Of a DNA stretch of 64,000 bases, positions 12,901 to 25,800 are shown in pieces. Source of the stretch: Cymodocea nodosa (taxonomy: Eukaryota > Streptophyta > Magnoliopsida > Alismatales > Cymodoceaceae); NCBI GenBank assembly GCA_036874045.1, contig CM072340.1, positions 20,201,001 through 20,265,000 on the forward strand, given 5' to 3'. A model generated the notes under the pieces. That model had not been told where the DNA came from and ran no database searches. It saw only the letters and a program-made list of their open reading frames with translations. The stretch's first letter is position 1, and the number at the start of each line of letters is the position of its first letter. Made by a program: the position numbers and the translations under genes.

Positions 12901-13831
12901 ATACATCATGAACTAACCAATAGTGTGTATGGATGAAATAATTACTTTCTCAGAAGGCCACTTTCTTATTTCCTTTAATGTTACAAGGTTACTTTTTTTT
13001 CATTGATCAGATTCATTACAGGATTAGCAAGTTGAAAACTTCCAGCTGAAAACTTCAATCCCTGAAAGATAGATAGATAGAGAGAGCCTCAACACTGAAA
13101 ACTTCAATCCCTTGTTGAAGTACGGTAGTCACTTAGTAAGATGCTATAAAGAGTGACACTTGGCATTCTACTGCCTCGGTTCATTATCATAATTATGTCC
13201 AGAAGGATTCTGATTTGCTTTCGTCATATTACCAATTCAATAATAATGAAGACAAACTGGAATCTTGACGATGAAAAATACAGAAAATTTAATTCCTATT
13301 AGTTTTCAAATAACAGTGAACACAAAAATCATTATCATTATAAAAAAAATACAGAAAATTTGAACTCTACCACAGTACAAACGAGTGATTCAACAGAAAA
13401 ATTAAGAGACTTCGCAGTTCATCATGTAAAATCAAGGATACCTGCTGGTACCGCCTCCAATCTTCAATGGCTTCCTTACCCATAGTGGCACCAAGCACAA
13501 CAACTAGTGGTAGAATCATACTTCCAGCTGAGTAAGGTGCTAAACTGGTGAAAGAGAGACAGGCCGATACCAAGAAATATATGTTGGCAACCCTCCTGAA
13601 CTGTTCAAACAAAGATTTGGGGAAAAAGGTAACCAAGTTGTACTTGGTAGCGGACACGTAATTAGTTCCCACACCAAGGCGATTAGGATCATTGATGGAA
13701 GCTGTATGGGAGAAGCCAGGTCCTCCAATCTGGGAGTGATCATCTTGGGACGATAACTTACCGCATGTAAAGGTGTAGATATTACTAAGACGCAATTTCG
13801 TCCTCCTCCTCCTCCTCCTCCCACCAGCCAT
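6990..13831 (-). CDS. P4-type ATPase (phospholipid flippase), ALA8-12-like, complete
   Basis: Eleven exons on the minus strand, in transcript order: 13442-13831, 11329-12680, 11107-11217, 10708-10984, 10531-10619, 10337-10445, 9071-9274, 8869-8994, 8592-8690, 8315-8506 and 6990-7628. All junctions fit GT-AG, and the sum is 3588 nt, or 1195 aa, normal for the family. The N-terminus has an RRRRRR stretch, then YTFTCGK and the [11 protein letters not shown] motif. Actuator motif NLDGETNLK is near residue 194, the PISLYVS helix near 373, and the phosphorylated aspartate in [11 protein letters not shown] near 426. KGADS is near 617 and the hinge [10 protein letters not shown] near 861. About ten membrane helices are expected, four of them in the last exon. 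Flippases move aminophospholipids from the outer to the cytosolic leaflet, usually with an ALIS/CDC50 subunit. The [12 protein letters not shown]-terminus points to the ALA8-12 branch rather than ALA1-3 or ALA4-7. No break or missing catalytic residue is seen. Confidence 0.93.
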
Positions 13832-14959
13832 TCTCCCCCAACGTCAAAGTTCACATCAAACAACTCTCATGAAAGAAAGAGTTCGGTATCATCAAGTCTC
13901 GTTTAAAAACATTCCACATTAACAAACCCCAAGTAGGCCACTTCCCCCTCCAGGAAAGGGATCCTAAGTGGAATCTGAATTCTGTAATTCCAAACCCCAG
14001 ATCTTCATCAACCATCAACCATTTCAGAAAACCGAATCAAGGTTTCAGTCTACATGGGAAGATTCTCCGACAATTACCAAAGTAGTTCCCCGGCAACACA
14101 GAATTCCAACGGACCCACCAACCTCCAAATCTCAAGGACACAATTTCACTTTCTAACACAAACCCAAATCCAGAAACTTTCCGAGCTCCAAATCAAAGTA
14201 AAAAGTATGGTACCTTTCCACCTCCACCACAATACAATATCCCAGAGAGTGTGCGCCCGCACTCCACACACCCACAGAATCTTGAACCCAACACACAGAC
14301 ACACGCACAACGGGAACAACCTCTATCTATCTCATCCCTCCCACCGGCAATCTCGTGCCTACAAGTCCTCTGGAAAAAGGTAAAAGCACCAACCTTTGGA
14401 GCACCCAACTGGTCGGAGCAGCCAGTCCACGTCGGCGGCTGGACAAAGCTGTAGCAGCAGAGGCTCCCCGCGACTACTTGATGTCAGGGACGAGTAGACG
14501 GGGAATTGAACCACGAAGATACGATATGATGAAGGATGGCACGATTCTCCCCACACCGCAGATGGCGCTGGAACGAATATAATAAAGAAATAGACTACGG
14601 TTGAAAGAGAAACAGGGAGGGAGAGGGAGAGAGAGAGAGAGAGAGGCAGGGGGGGTGGGGAGGGAGGGGAGGTGGTGAGAACAAAAAAAAAAGAAAAAAA
14701 TTACACAATTGATAGCAAGGACAACGGAAGAGGAAGAGGAAGAGGAAGAGGAGTGAAAGGACTCGTCCTTTCCCACCGGTATCAACCAATGTGACACCAT
14801 CATCGATCAGGACCGTGACACCTGCCCTCCCATGAATGGGTCCTCTCCCTCCTCGTCCTTCCCTCTGTTCTGTGAAGAAGCCTTTTTTTTTTTTTTTTTT
14901 TGCCTAATTGGGAGGAAGCTTTGATTTAATTGGACTTTTAACTCCCAAACAGGGTAGAA

Positions 14960-14976
14960 AAGAAGAAGAAGAAGAA

Positions 14977-15010
<34 letters not shown>
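14960..15010. repeat. Trinucleotide microsatellite (AAG)n(GAC)n
   Basis: About five AAG/GAA units run directly into eleven GAC units. It lies about 1.1 kb upstream of the flippase start. The Asp- and Arg-rich open frames here are only translations of this repeat. Confidence 0.92.
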
Positions 15011-15011
<1 letters not shown>

Positions 15012-15137
15012 AACGACCATGAAGGTGGTAGATGGTGCCGAGAAAAATGTTGGGTCCTATCGTTCGCCACGGAAACTTGAACGACTCCCACGATTCTATC
15101 CCTTTCTTCTATACGGAAGGGAAGCAACGCATGCCAT

Positions 15138-15181
15138 CCTCTCCCCTCTCCTCTCCTCTCCTCTCCTCTCCTCTCCTCTCC
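15138..15181. repeat. Pentanucleotide microsatellite (CTCTC)n
   Basis: About eight tandem CTCTC/TCTCC units. It generates Glu/Arg-rich reading frames on the opposite strand that should not be taken as genes. Confidence 0.92.
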
Positions 15182-16551
15182 TTGCCTGGTGCGACGACCT
15201 TTTTGTACGTTGACAAGAAAAATACGCCAAGTACGTGGGAAATACGGCAGCTGTGGCGTTGGGGAATCCCCCGTGCGAAACGAGATTTGACCTGGCACGT
15301 GTCGCGGGAGGATGACAACCCCGTGCCCATGGAATTGAAGAGAGACGATCGAATCCGCGTCCGGTCAAATATATATCTCTAATATAATTCGAATGAATTT
15401 TTAATTTTAAATCACGTAAAAATATTTTTTTTAAAAAAATAATACTGTGGGCGTTTGACTTTCCCGTCGTCATGAAAAACATTAGACCGAATAAAATCTT
15501 CATCAACCCCATTGTTTAAGATTTGATTGCATCATGCATGGCATATTCTAGCAAATTTTATATATGATTTCTTCCTACTTCGTTCTACTTTATGTATATT
15601 ATTGGGATCCATGGAAAGTGTTTATGTTGGTTCCGGTGTATCGATCGATCATATTTTTTTGCCAGAAAAGATGGATCGGTTGTTGGCGTGCGTACAGAAT
15701 AATGCCACTTGTTGTCATCTTGTTTAAATTTTAATTAATTTCTCTGAAAAGAAAATGTTTGATAAAAATGTATTTTTATGAATTTCTTATAATATTAGTC
15801 TTCTTTTCTTTTTTTTTATTGTTGAATATTGTCTTTTGCTACGAACGTCATTTCGTGTAGGACAGGTGATGAAAGTAATACGCAAGGAGAAGTTGTCCAA
15901 ACAAAGTCATGAATTATATGTGGTTCATGATATTTTTACTCTTAAGATGACACAAGTTTATATGATTTACAACATTTATATAAGCAAAAGTGAGAGTTAT
16001 AGTAGTAAAAGTTATGTAAAGTGAAAGCAAGAAGAACATAAACACAAAAGGGTACATGTACACATGAGTAAAAACATAAACTGTATAATTTATAATTTGC
16101 ATGAGTAACAATAATAGAGGTTATATACAATTCATGATAATTATACAAGTAGAAATAAGAGTATTGAACTTGATTAGCAACAATTCTTTTTTTCAAATAA
16201 GCTGACAACCAAAAACAACACCCAAGATGCCGTGGGCTGTTGCCAATAACAATAGTTCTCCTTCTTCTTTTTTTAGAGTATCACAGGGCTTTCGTCGATT
16301 GGATTATTATGGTACACAAGAAAAAAAGGGATGGTTCTCCATGGTTGGGAAATTAACGGAAGGAACAATGAATGTAGCGTGGAAGGAGGGAGAGATCAAA
16401 TCCCAAGCGCACACGCATTCGTCACATTCGAACACATGCATGCCAACGAAAATACGCCACTCCTGTGCCAACCCTACGTTTGATTAAAACAATTGTAGCC
16501 GAGTCAAAGGCGGCTAATATGTTAAAGAGCTGAACTGTTTCAATTCTCTTC

Positions 16552-16595
<44 letters not shown>

Positions 16596-16612
16596 CAGAT
16601 AGATAGATAGAT
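16552..16612. repeat. Tetranucleotide microsatellite (GATA)n
   Basis: About 15 GATA/TAGA units with one GACA interruption (near 16596). It lies in the spacer with no adjacent gene. Confidence 0.95.
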
Positions 16613-16767
16613 TCTGACTTAAAATGATGTGTGGGGATCCATTTTTCATGTCTTGTTGGTAAATTTTCTTGCTGAAATTAACAATCTTGCTTTGCTCTCT
16701 TGATGGTTTGCCTAAGTTAATGAGGGTCTTATGTCACCCCTACATTTGATTATCAACTCATGCATAG

Positions 16768-16770
16768 CTC

Positions 16771-16810
<40 letters not shown>
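16768..16810. repeat. (CT)n microsatellite followed by (CA)n
   Basis: About 20 CT units with one CTGT interruption, then a short CACACACA run. It lies in intergenic sequence. Confidence 0.92.
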
Positions 16811-16817
<7 letters not shown>

Positions 16818-18039
16818 CCTGTAAGCCTTATCATTCCCAACTCAAGTATATCTACCACCTTTTCATATTATCCAATGCCCAAACTGTTGTTATTTGGAAT
16901 CATCGATTCATCATTTGGTGACTTCTTGTTGGCGGCACTCAAAATATCGCAATCGTTCCTGCTTGGCCACGTACGTAAGCACTACTACTAAATTTCTTAA
17001 AATAATAATTGAAGCAACAATTCCATCGTTACCAGTGAACATTGGAGCACCGTAATCTCAATCGATTACTAACTAAAAAACTAATCACTACGGGTGATTT
17101 AAGCTGCAGGTCGGTTCTTGTTATTTCAAGATGTAGTAGTTGTCTTGTTGTTAAGAGGCGTACATGGCACGTAGTCGTAAATTGAATATTCCCATTTAAG
17201 ATGGGCTTTACCACTGCTGACCTTTGGAGTTGGGTTGAATCAATCGTACGTCGTATAAATGAATGAATGAATGAATTAATTAACCCTACCACTTTGCTTG
17301 ATTGGGTGGTTCAATGCAGTCCATTGGCGTCTCTCTCTCTCTCTCTCTCCTCACCGCAGGAAGACACCAAGATAGGCCTCTCATGCTGCTCCTGCCCATA
17401 CGCCATGCACATGGATGCATCGAGGGTAATTAATTCCAAAGGGAAGGTCAGAGAATAAAGGCTTGACTTTGATACCATGATAGTAACATGAGATGGGAGG
17501 AATTTATAATGTACGACGTTTAAGAAATATCATTAGGATTTGTTTTTAAAAAATATATATCATGTACGTCATCGTTACACAATTTTGTTTTCCATTCAAT
17601 CCCTAAGTCGAAAAATCAACCAAAATCCTAAATTCCCAAGCACCATCCTTTTACAACGTGTTGTTTCGAAATATGTAGAGTTGGAAAACAATCACGCTCT
17701 ATTTTTATTTTTATTTTTTCCATTATATATATAATTTTTTCAAAAGAGTTAAAAACCTAACCTAAAATGATGTGAAATGTTCTTATCCTTGTCCTCGCGA
17801 ACCAAGGAAAAAGGTTCAATTTTTGGAATGAAAATTAAGAGTAGAATTGAAGATGCATAGGATGAACGTCCTAAAAGATATAAAAATAGTATTTTTAAGG
17901 GGTAAGAAGAAAAAGGTGGGGTTAAGGAAGATAGAAGTATAACTTCATCATTTAACATATAAAACTAATAGCAATTAAGAAAAAATTGAATCTCAAGTAA
18001 GAGAACTAGCTAGGTTTATACCACCAACAACTTCCACTC

Positions 18040-18047
<8 letters not shown>

Positions 18048-18077
<30 letters not shown>
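18048..18077. repeat. (GA)n microsatellite next to a short GATA run
   Basis: Two or three GATA units are followed by about 14 GA units, in intergenic sequence about 1.8 kb downstream of the TGH-like stop codon. Confidence 0.9.
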
Positions 18078-19561
18078 GTGGATGTTCTCTTTTACACGCA
18101 TGGTGGGTTTCCTTACCTCACCCATCCCTTCTTTCCACACCAACCATAAACCATGTGAGGAGGACGTCTTCATGGTGTCTACATTATGTTATCCTTTAGA
18201 TTATCTGGGCATGTGTGTGAAGTGAGGAAAAAAAAAAACCTGTCTTCAAACCAAAGGAAAGGAAAAATACTGCATGGTATCAAAGAGAAAGCAACAGACA
18301 ATACATTATTTCCAATCTTATATATTTATCTACTGTGAATGAATCAACCAACTCAATGCTCAAAACCTAATTTACGTTTATTTTATCATAATTTAGTTTC
18401 CTTTAGTAATTCGTCATTGTACGATAAACTAAAATAAAAATAGAATATATTGCATAAGAACTTCAATAGAAACAAAAGGATGGAAATGATGCCACTTTTG
18501 TTCTAGCTCTCGTTTTCTAAGATCAAGGAAACATGTACCCTTTGAATTATTCATGTCTCCAAGATGAACTTTTTGAGGTGTGCCATATTTAAGTGGATGA
18601 AATACATCTACTAGTGAGTGTAAAAAGTGTAAGACCCGTGGCCCTTTCAAATCTTAAAAACGTTATCTTCTTTTTAAGAAGCAAAACTTCCATGAGACAT
18701 GGGGGTGTAAGTGGGTTAGAAATCGGCCCTTAACATGACTTGATCCAATCCATTACGAATAGGTTAGGATGATGAGTTTTGCTCACCCGTTAACCGTGAA
18801 TTCCATTGTCCTAGAGGATTAAAGTACACATTGATCATCCATTAAACATGTTACCGGTTCATAATATTACATATAATTTCAACTTTACATTCTAATCTTG
18901 ACTTTGTAAATATCATGGAGTATGTTAAATAAGTAAGGTGTCATATATTTGATGGCTAAATATATTATATATGACTAAAAAACTTTCTCATTTTTTAACA
19001 TTTATACATAAAATATTATTTTTAGTACATGTATGAATTAAATAATGTTTGTGTTGATTTTTTTTAATTTAATTTAGTCTATAAAAATCCTTAAATGATC
19101 CAAGGAAATGATTAAATTTAGCTCAAAAGGTTTACTCGTTTGACCTATTAAGCTAACCTTAACCCATTATGTTAAATTGAATTGTATCAGATTTAAGGTC
19201 AAAATTGGGAAAAAAGAAAGAAAGATCATAACTTGGCCTATCACCCATTAAGTTAAAAATAGGTCAAATAATGGATTGATCTCTAACTTGTTAACACCTT
19301 TGATGAGCCGTTGGATGGGGGATTTTCCTTGGAGCGCCTAAAAAGCACGCTAGATGAGTTATACACGCCAAATTCTGCTGGTAAACCTTGAAAAAATGTT
19401 CTCCGAGGGAGTGACAACTCTCTCTATAACATTTAGCAGCACCTCCTATTGTGGTCTGGTAATTAATTATGTTATCATTCAAGTTCCTTACCGTAGACAC
19501 ACCATCCTAACAATTGGACGGTCCCAGCAGCTCCTCCAAGGGGCTTCAATTCCTGCTCACC

Positions 19562-19580
19562 ACCCCCCCCCCCCCCCCCC
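19562..19580. repeat. Homopolymer (C)n of about 19 bp
   Basis: An uninterrupted run of C inside CACCACC..., downstream of the TGH-like gene. Such runs are prone to sequencing length errors. Confidence 0.85.
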
Positions 19581-19896
19581 TCAAAACATTACCCACTTCC
19601 CTAAACTCATCAATCTCAAATATGACTTAAAAGCTAAAACTAATACCCGAAAGAGTCATTAACACCCAATAAAGTCCACCAATGCTAGCAAATTCCGCTT
19701 TTTGTTTAGTTAGAGATGGCTTGCCCCATCACGAACTACAACACTTCCATAATGACATAAATAATGAGGTTATAATGGTGAAAAAAAGGAAAATAAAACT
19801 CGAGCTTAAATTTTAAATGAAGACATTAATTACAACTTCCAGATATAACGCAGCAAGGTATTTTTTTCCTCTTTAAATACAGAACCATAGATGGCG

Positions 19897-22800
19897 TTAC
19901 CTGTGACCATCAGATCTTGAAGTAGACTTCTGATGCCTTCCTGATTTCTTCGCTTCTTGCCTATCAACCGAAAGATTCCGTACATTATCACGATCTGAGC
20001 ACCTTGAAGATCTTTGGTGTCTATGATGTCTTGAGTGCTTTCTACATTTTTCTTTAGATGACCTCCTCCTGGAGCTTGAACTGCCATAAAATCTATCATC
20101 AGCAGAAAGCTCAGTTTCTGAATCACAATCTCGGTGATGCTTCTGTGTTCTGTACTCCTTCGACGAGATGTTCTTTTTCTCCTTTTCAACTTTAACCGCC
20201 TTCTCTTGAATTCGATGATCTATTGATGAATCACCATCAGAACTACTACCATGACGTCTTGAGTGAGTTCTATTCCTTTTGGAACCATGTACCTTTCTCT
20301 CCATCTCTACTTTGCCTCTCAGAATTCCATGACCATGAGAAAAATCAGAATCTGAACTTCTGCTTTGATCTTTGTTGCTTAGGTGAAATTCTTGCCCTTC
20401 GGACTGGAAATCTATTTTATCCTTTCCAATCTTCATGGTTCCATACTGAGAATAGTTATCCAGTCCAGAACCAACTCTGATCACGGTTCCATTTTTCTGG
20501 GTAACACGATCAGAACCATCATCGTAGATAAGACTACAAGTTCTCTTAACACTTTTGTCTTTTTCCCCACCAGATGGTGTTAACTCATCAGAAGTGATCT
20601 GAACGTCTCCCTTAAGCGTTTCGGATGTGGACACATGCTTATCATAATCTGACGGTACATGTTCTTCCAATGCAGTTCCTTCCTCGTGTGCATTCTTGCT
20701 TGGTAGATAAGATGCATGGTTGGGCACTTCTAATCCCAGTTCCTTACCCAAGGATTCTAAAAAATCTCCTGCCACCAAACGGTTGAGAGTTGTATTGGCC
20801 CCTTCAATTTTCTTCTCCGGGTTAGGTACTTCCTTTCTAACAGTACTTTCCTCGTCATAATCTGAATCATCTGAAAAAATAGCCTAGACAAAGTAAAATG
20901 AAATTAAGCATTGAAAGACAATTGCATAGATTAACAAGGTGCTAGAAATCTGGAAAGAAAGAGGAAACTATATCAACCTTATATAAATCAACAGGCTTGT
21001 GAACCGTTTTATCTTTGGATTCAAGGTCAGATTCAGCACTAGTATGTCGTTCTCCAATCTCATTCGGTTTGGGTTGAGATGATGGTGTTGCTGCTACAGT
21101 CTCTTCAATGTTATCACTCTTAATAAAATCTGATGTAAATATGAATGAATCCATCTTGCTTCTAGGTCTGGGCATGGGAGGTGGCTGCAATGATTTATTA
21201 ACAAAAATAGTTAAGATTTATTTTAATGATTGATATCAGATTAAAGAATACAATCCATAACGGGAGACAAATAAAGCAAATGATAAAATGTGATAAAAGG
21301 GAATGCTATACATTTAATTTAGTGCACAAATAGCTCTCTGAAAATGGAAAAAGCACTTACCTTTCCCATGAAGGGATCTGTAATATCAAACCGCTTGCAT
21401 AGAATAGGAGCTGGTCGCCATTGAAATTCTTCCCTTCTGGGTAAATTTTCTGCCGGTTTCTTTACTTCTACCGAGGCATAATTGCTCATCTATGCAACAT
21501 TCAGAATGACTTGAATTAATTTCAAAGAAAATTTAACAAGTTACGAGAAACAGCATGATCACTCACCACCGTTCCACCTGAAATAAATTGTGCCCCCTTA
21601 GTCATAGGTAATGTGGAAGTTTGCTGAATTGGTTGGTTGAATTTCTCGACGGATTTTGCTTTCTGAACCGTCTCCAACACTGCCTCAAAATCCAGACGTT
21701 CACGGGCACGGTCATTTTCTGACCAATGACCTGTACCACTAGAAGATGTAGAACGAAGACCACCCTCAAACTTATCCTTCAGAAATTTTTCAAATCTTTC
21801 TTGCTTTGCAGGATCATTTTTAAAAGGCTTGGCAACCTCAGAGAAAGCAATCTAAAATATTTGCAACAATCAGTAAGGTTTTTCTAAAATCTAAATACTA
21901 TTTTCTTCTTATTTGAAATTTTGCATGGCAATCTAATGAAAAACAATATGATGATGTACACCAATGAACAAATTCACAGAAAGGAAAAAATAACAAATAT
22001 GAAAACTTTTTTGGATTACTACATATTTAACTCACATGAGATGATGGTTTGGTAAAAGTATCCAATAGATTTGACTGCATCTGAACCCCTGGTAAGCCAA
22101 CAGAAGTGGAGATGCTGGAGCTTCTTTCCAATGGCTTTTCTCCAAGAGCCCTCCCCCGACTTTCAGCTGACATTTTCTGGACAGATGAATTTGACTTAAC
22201 ATCCATCAGCAGCTTTTTCTGATCTGCACGTTTTTGTTGTTCCTCCCATAGTTTTCGTGCATAATAATCAGAACCACTTCCACCATGCAGGAAACAAAAT
22301 AATGGATTGGATTTGTTTTTCTCTCTGGACAGATCTTCAAACAGTTTACCACAGCGAGATACAAGAGTTGCAAATCCTTCTATCAGTACTTTCTGGTTGT
22401 TATCATCAGGAGGTGGTAATTCTAAGGGTGGAGAATCATAAAATGCTACAGATTTGTCAACAATGGGAAACTTGTGTTGAGCCTTAAAATTTGCTGGAAT
22501 ATCTGGAGGCTGGAACCTGGAAAATGTGATGTAAATGGTAACGAAGAAATTCTTATATACACCATCAACCAAAAGCAGCATTGGTTTAGACGGTTAAATG
22601 TAAGAAGAGCTTAGCAATTTTTTTTAGACAAGCTTAATAGAAATTTAGTACTTGAAATAAATAGCTCATTGGCATTAGATTAAAACAATAACTTTTAGGT
22701 CTTCAGCACATACTTGCAGCATTTAATGTGGATACCTTTCTAATTCATAGTCTGAATTTTTTGCAAGTTTGAATCCAAATAGAACATTCTGTTTTTTGCT

Positions 22801-25800
22801 GACCAATAACAATTTGGCATCCTTTCTTATTTCAGGAGTTGGTTCAACTTCATCTACACAAGTTTCTTGTACCTCAAAACCTGCCAATAAGAGATAAGTA
22901 TGAAAACAACATATTTCCAGTCATGGAGGTGTACATAGAGCAAATTAAGTCAATATAAGATAATAAAGACGATACTAATAACGTATATGGACTGATAAGG
23001 GAAAAAAAAAGGTGGCAGACATGCCTCAATCCTACAATGTAGAGTAAATAAATTGAATCCTTTCTTTCTATTCCTCTGTTTGGAGACTCAGATCATGCCT
23101 TCTGTTAGGTCATGATTCCAAAAAATGCATGCAAAAGTTCACATGACCATATTGTGTTTAATTGAGAGAAAAACATAAATTTCAAAGAAAATCTTCCATT
23201 GGCTCAAAAAAAATTGATGCAGAGACTGCAGAATGCAACAAAACACACGAGAAGAAAACTTACAAGCCGAAAGTCTAAAACCACCCAAAGCCAATACAAG
23301 TTGCTTAAATATACAAAGTATAAAAAGCTATCTGGGGATATAGAAGGCACCTTCAGCCAAAAGTTAAAACTAGTCCATTGGCTGCACCCACAAGAATGCC
23401 TAGTAGCATATCAAATGTGGAAGTATGTTGCCAAAATTTTCAAGAATTTCATAAGTTTAGATATTTAAGTACAGGGAAGTAATTGGCATTTGAAACGAAG
23501 CTGCAATCTGCAATATTTGGCCACAGTGAAAGCAGGGGATAATCTTTAAATTCAGATGCTTATATGGGTAATAATAATAAAAATGCCAAAAACAGAATCA
23601 TCACTCAGTGATCTGGTATTCAAAGAGGATCACTTAAATAACTTTCCCAACTTTAACCATAAGAGTGGTGATATAACTAAAATGTTGGCAGAACATACCA
23701 GAGACATAAATGTCCTCATCTTCAATGTCAAGTTCCTCAAGTGCCCCAATTCCAAAGCCAGGAGCAAATTTTCCTGCTGGAGATGAAATAAAGTTACCAC
23801 ATGCTATTGATAAGCACATTGCATCAACCCAATATGTCAGCTGCGATATATCAAGAAATTGCTGTTTACAAAAATTTAGTATCCTCCAATAGAAACCTAG
23901 GGCATAACAAAGATACAAGTTAATAGACAAATATGGCTTACAGTTTGAAGAAAACAGTTTTTCTTTCCATGAGGTGGTACTCTTCAGCCCCATATCCTTT
24001 ATTTTGGAGGCTTGTAATCTTTTCCTTTCTAAGTAAAACAAAAGGTTTTTTTCAGACAATGAAACAGCTTCTTGCATATCATACAAAAAATTGATTGATG
24101 TGCTGGTACCTCGAAATTCAGGTGCATGTCTGAAAGGATCATATCCTAGGCCATGTAAGTCCCGTTTGGGGTTAAGAACAAAGACCTAAGAAATTTTAAA
24201 AGCATGAATAACACTTAAACAATAGATAGAGATGCAACTTCATTTGCTGAAGCTATAAAGCAATAATAACTCAAACAAAATCATACTTATTAATGCACCC
24301 AAGTGGTGAGCCAAGGTGCCTCGGGAATGCCCATCACCCATATAAATATCTATTTTTTATTTTGTATGTATATATTATATATTTATAAATATTTAATATT
24401 AATTATCCATACTTTTAGCTTTATTATTTTTCTAAATAACATTTAAATATATTAATATTCTTAAGATAACACAATGTAACTATATCTATATTTTTTTAAA
24501 ACCCCAAAGAAGATCCACCTGATTAAGACAAGGCGAGGTGGAAAGCCCAAATCATGCATGGGCACTTAGGTGCCTACCTTGATAAGCCTAAACAAAACAT
24601 AAAAATATAACTGTGAAAAAAAATAAAATTCAAAAATCATGATATTTGGCATACATAAGAAGAACTAAAACTTTCTTTCATCCATAAAACCAAGAAGCTA
24701 TCAAGTGACATAAAAGGAAATCATTCAAATAAACGACCATACAAAGAGGCACCTGTTTCAACAAAATGAGAGCCTAAGCAAACTAAAGCATTCAATTTGT
24801 TAAATATAGGTACACCATTCCTTCCCTTGTATACTATATGCAAAAAAATTGCAGACGTGTTTAGATGTTTACAGAAATATAAAAGTATATTAATATCTAA
24901 ATATGCAGTTGCCAATGATCTTCAAAAGGTTACAAACTGGCAATTAATTAGATATTTAAAGAAATGTAAAAAATAAACCAAGTTTTAAATTGGTTTAACT
25001 CAGCCGAGGCACAAATGGATGCTATGATTCTTGACTTCAGGTCGCTTTCAAAATACTTGAAAAAAAAGTTTCTTCTCCATGCGAACTATGAATACACACA
25101 ATCCAACTCTAACAATTGAAAGGAGTTAAAGATCATTTTCACAGAAAAAGAGGAAAAATAAATTCATGGAATTTATTTTCACTGTCAAGAAAATTTATGC
25201 ATATGCCAAGAGGAAGGAATAGGCTAACCCCACGTAATGGAATTATGATTTGGATTGTTGTTGTCAAAAGGAAGGAATAATTGTCCACTCAAATCCACCA
25301 CTGTAGTATTCTTATCAAAAGGGCTTTGTTTGTTGGCTTAGACTTTATTAAATAGTGCACATCTGGTAAAAACATAATTATTTATCTTTATATTTTGACT
25401 TCTAGTCTGCTACAACTGATTATTCACAGTATAAAAATATAATATCTATGCAATATAATAAGTGATAATAATCAATCTCCTCCATAATGTTGAAAAGCAA
25501 AATCACTTACAGGAGTGCTTTGGCTTTGAGAAGAATACAAGTCACCATTTTGTCCCTCTATACAACTTTCAGATTCAACCGTACTAGAATTCAACTTGGC
25601 AGACTCTGGTTTTTCTTCATTATTGCCTGAAAAGGCAAGGAATGCTTTCCGAGCTTCTCTAAGAGAACCTGCCAAGAAATATAAAAATCACATGACAATG
25701 GCTTCTCGATAATTATGTTTTGGTTTATACAGGCTTTAGATTGTGTCTTTTCCAAAACAGAAGCTCGCAGGCCCAGTTTTAGGATCTAAAAATTGTAAAC

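Larger units (their letters stand above)
13832..19896. other. Intergenic spacer, including the probable promoter and 5' UTR of the P4-ATPase gene
   Basis: The first 800 bp or so (13832-14650) upstream of the flippase ATG are less AT-rich and probably hold its 5' UTR. A minus-strand GGAAAG|GTACC near 14212 could be the donor of a 5'-UTR intron, but this is not provable here. The rest holds several microsatellites, listed separately, and AT-rich sequence. Open frames at 14.0-15.5 kb arise from simple repeats and overlap on both strands. I see no further gene. Confidence 0.55.

Noticed and set aside
14799..15520. Several overlapping frames on both strands (Asp-rich, Arg/Glu-rich)
   Set aside because: They are translations of GAC, AAG and CTCTC microsatellites with no splice or domain support.
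16552..16612. CRISPR-like array
   Set aside because: It is a plain 4-bp microsatellite with no spacers, and the DNA is from a plant nucleus.
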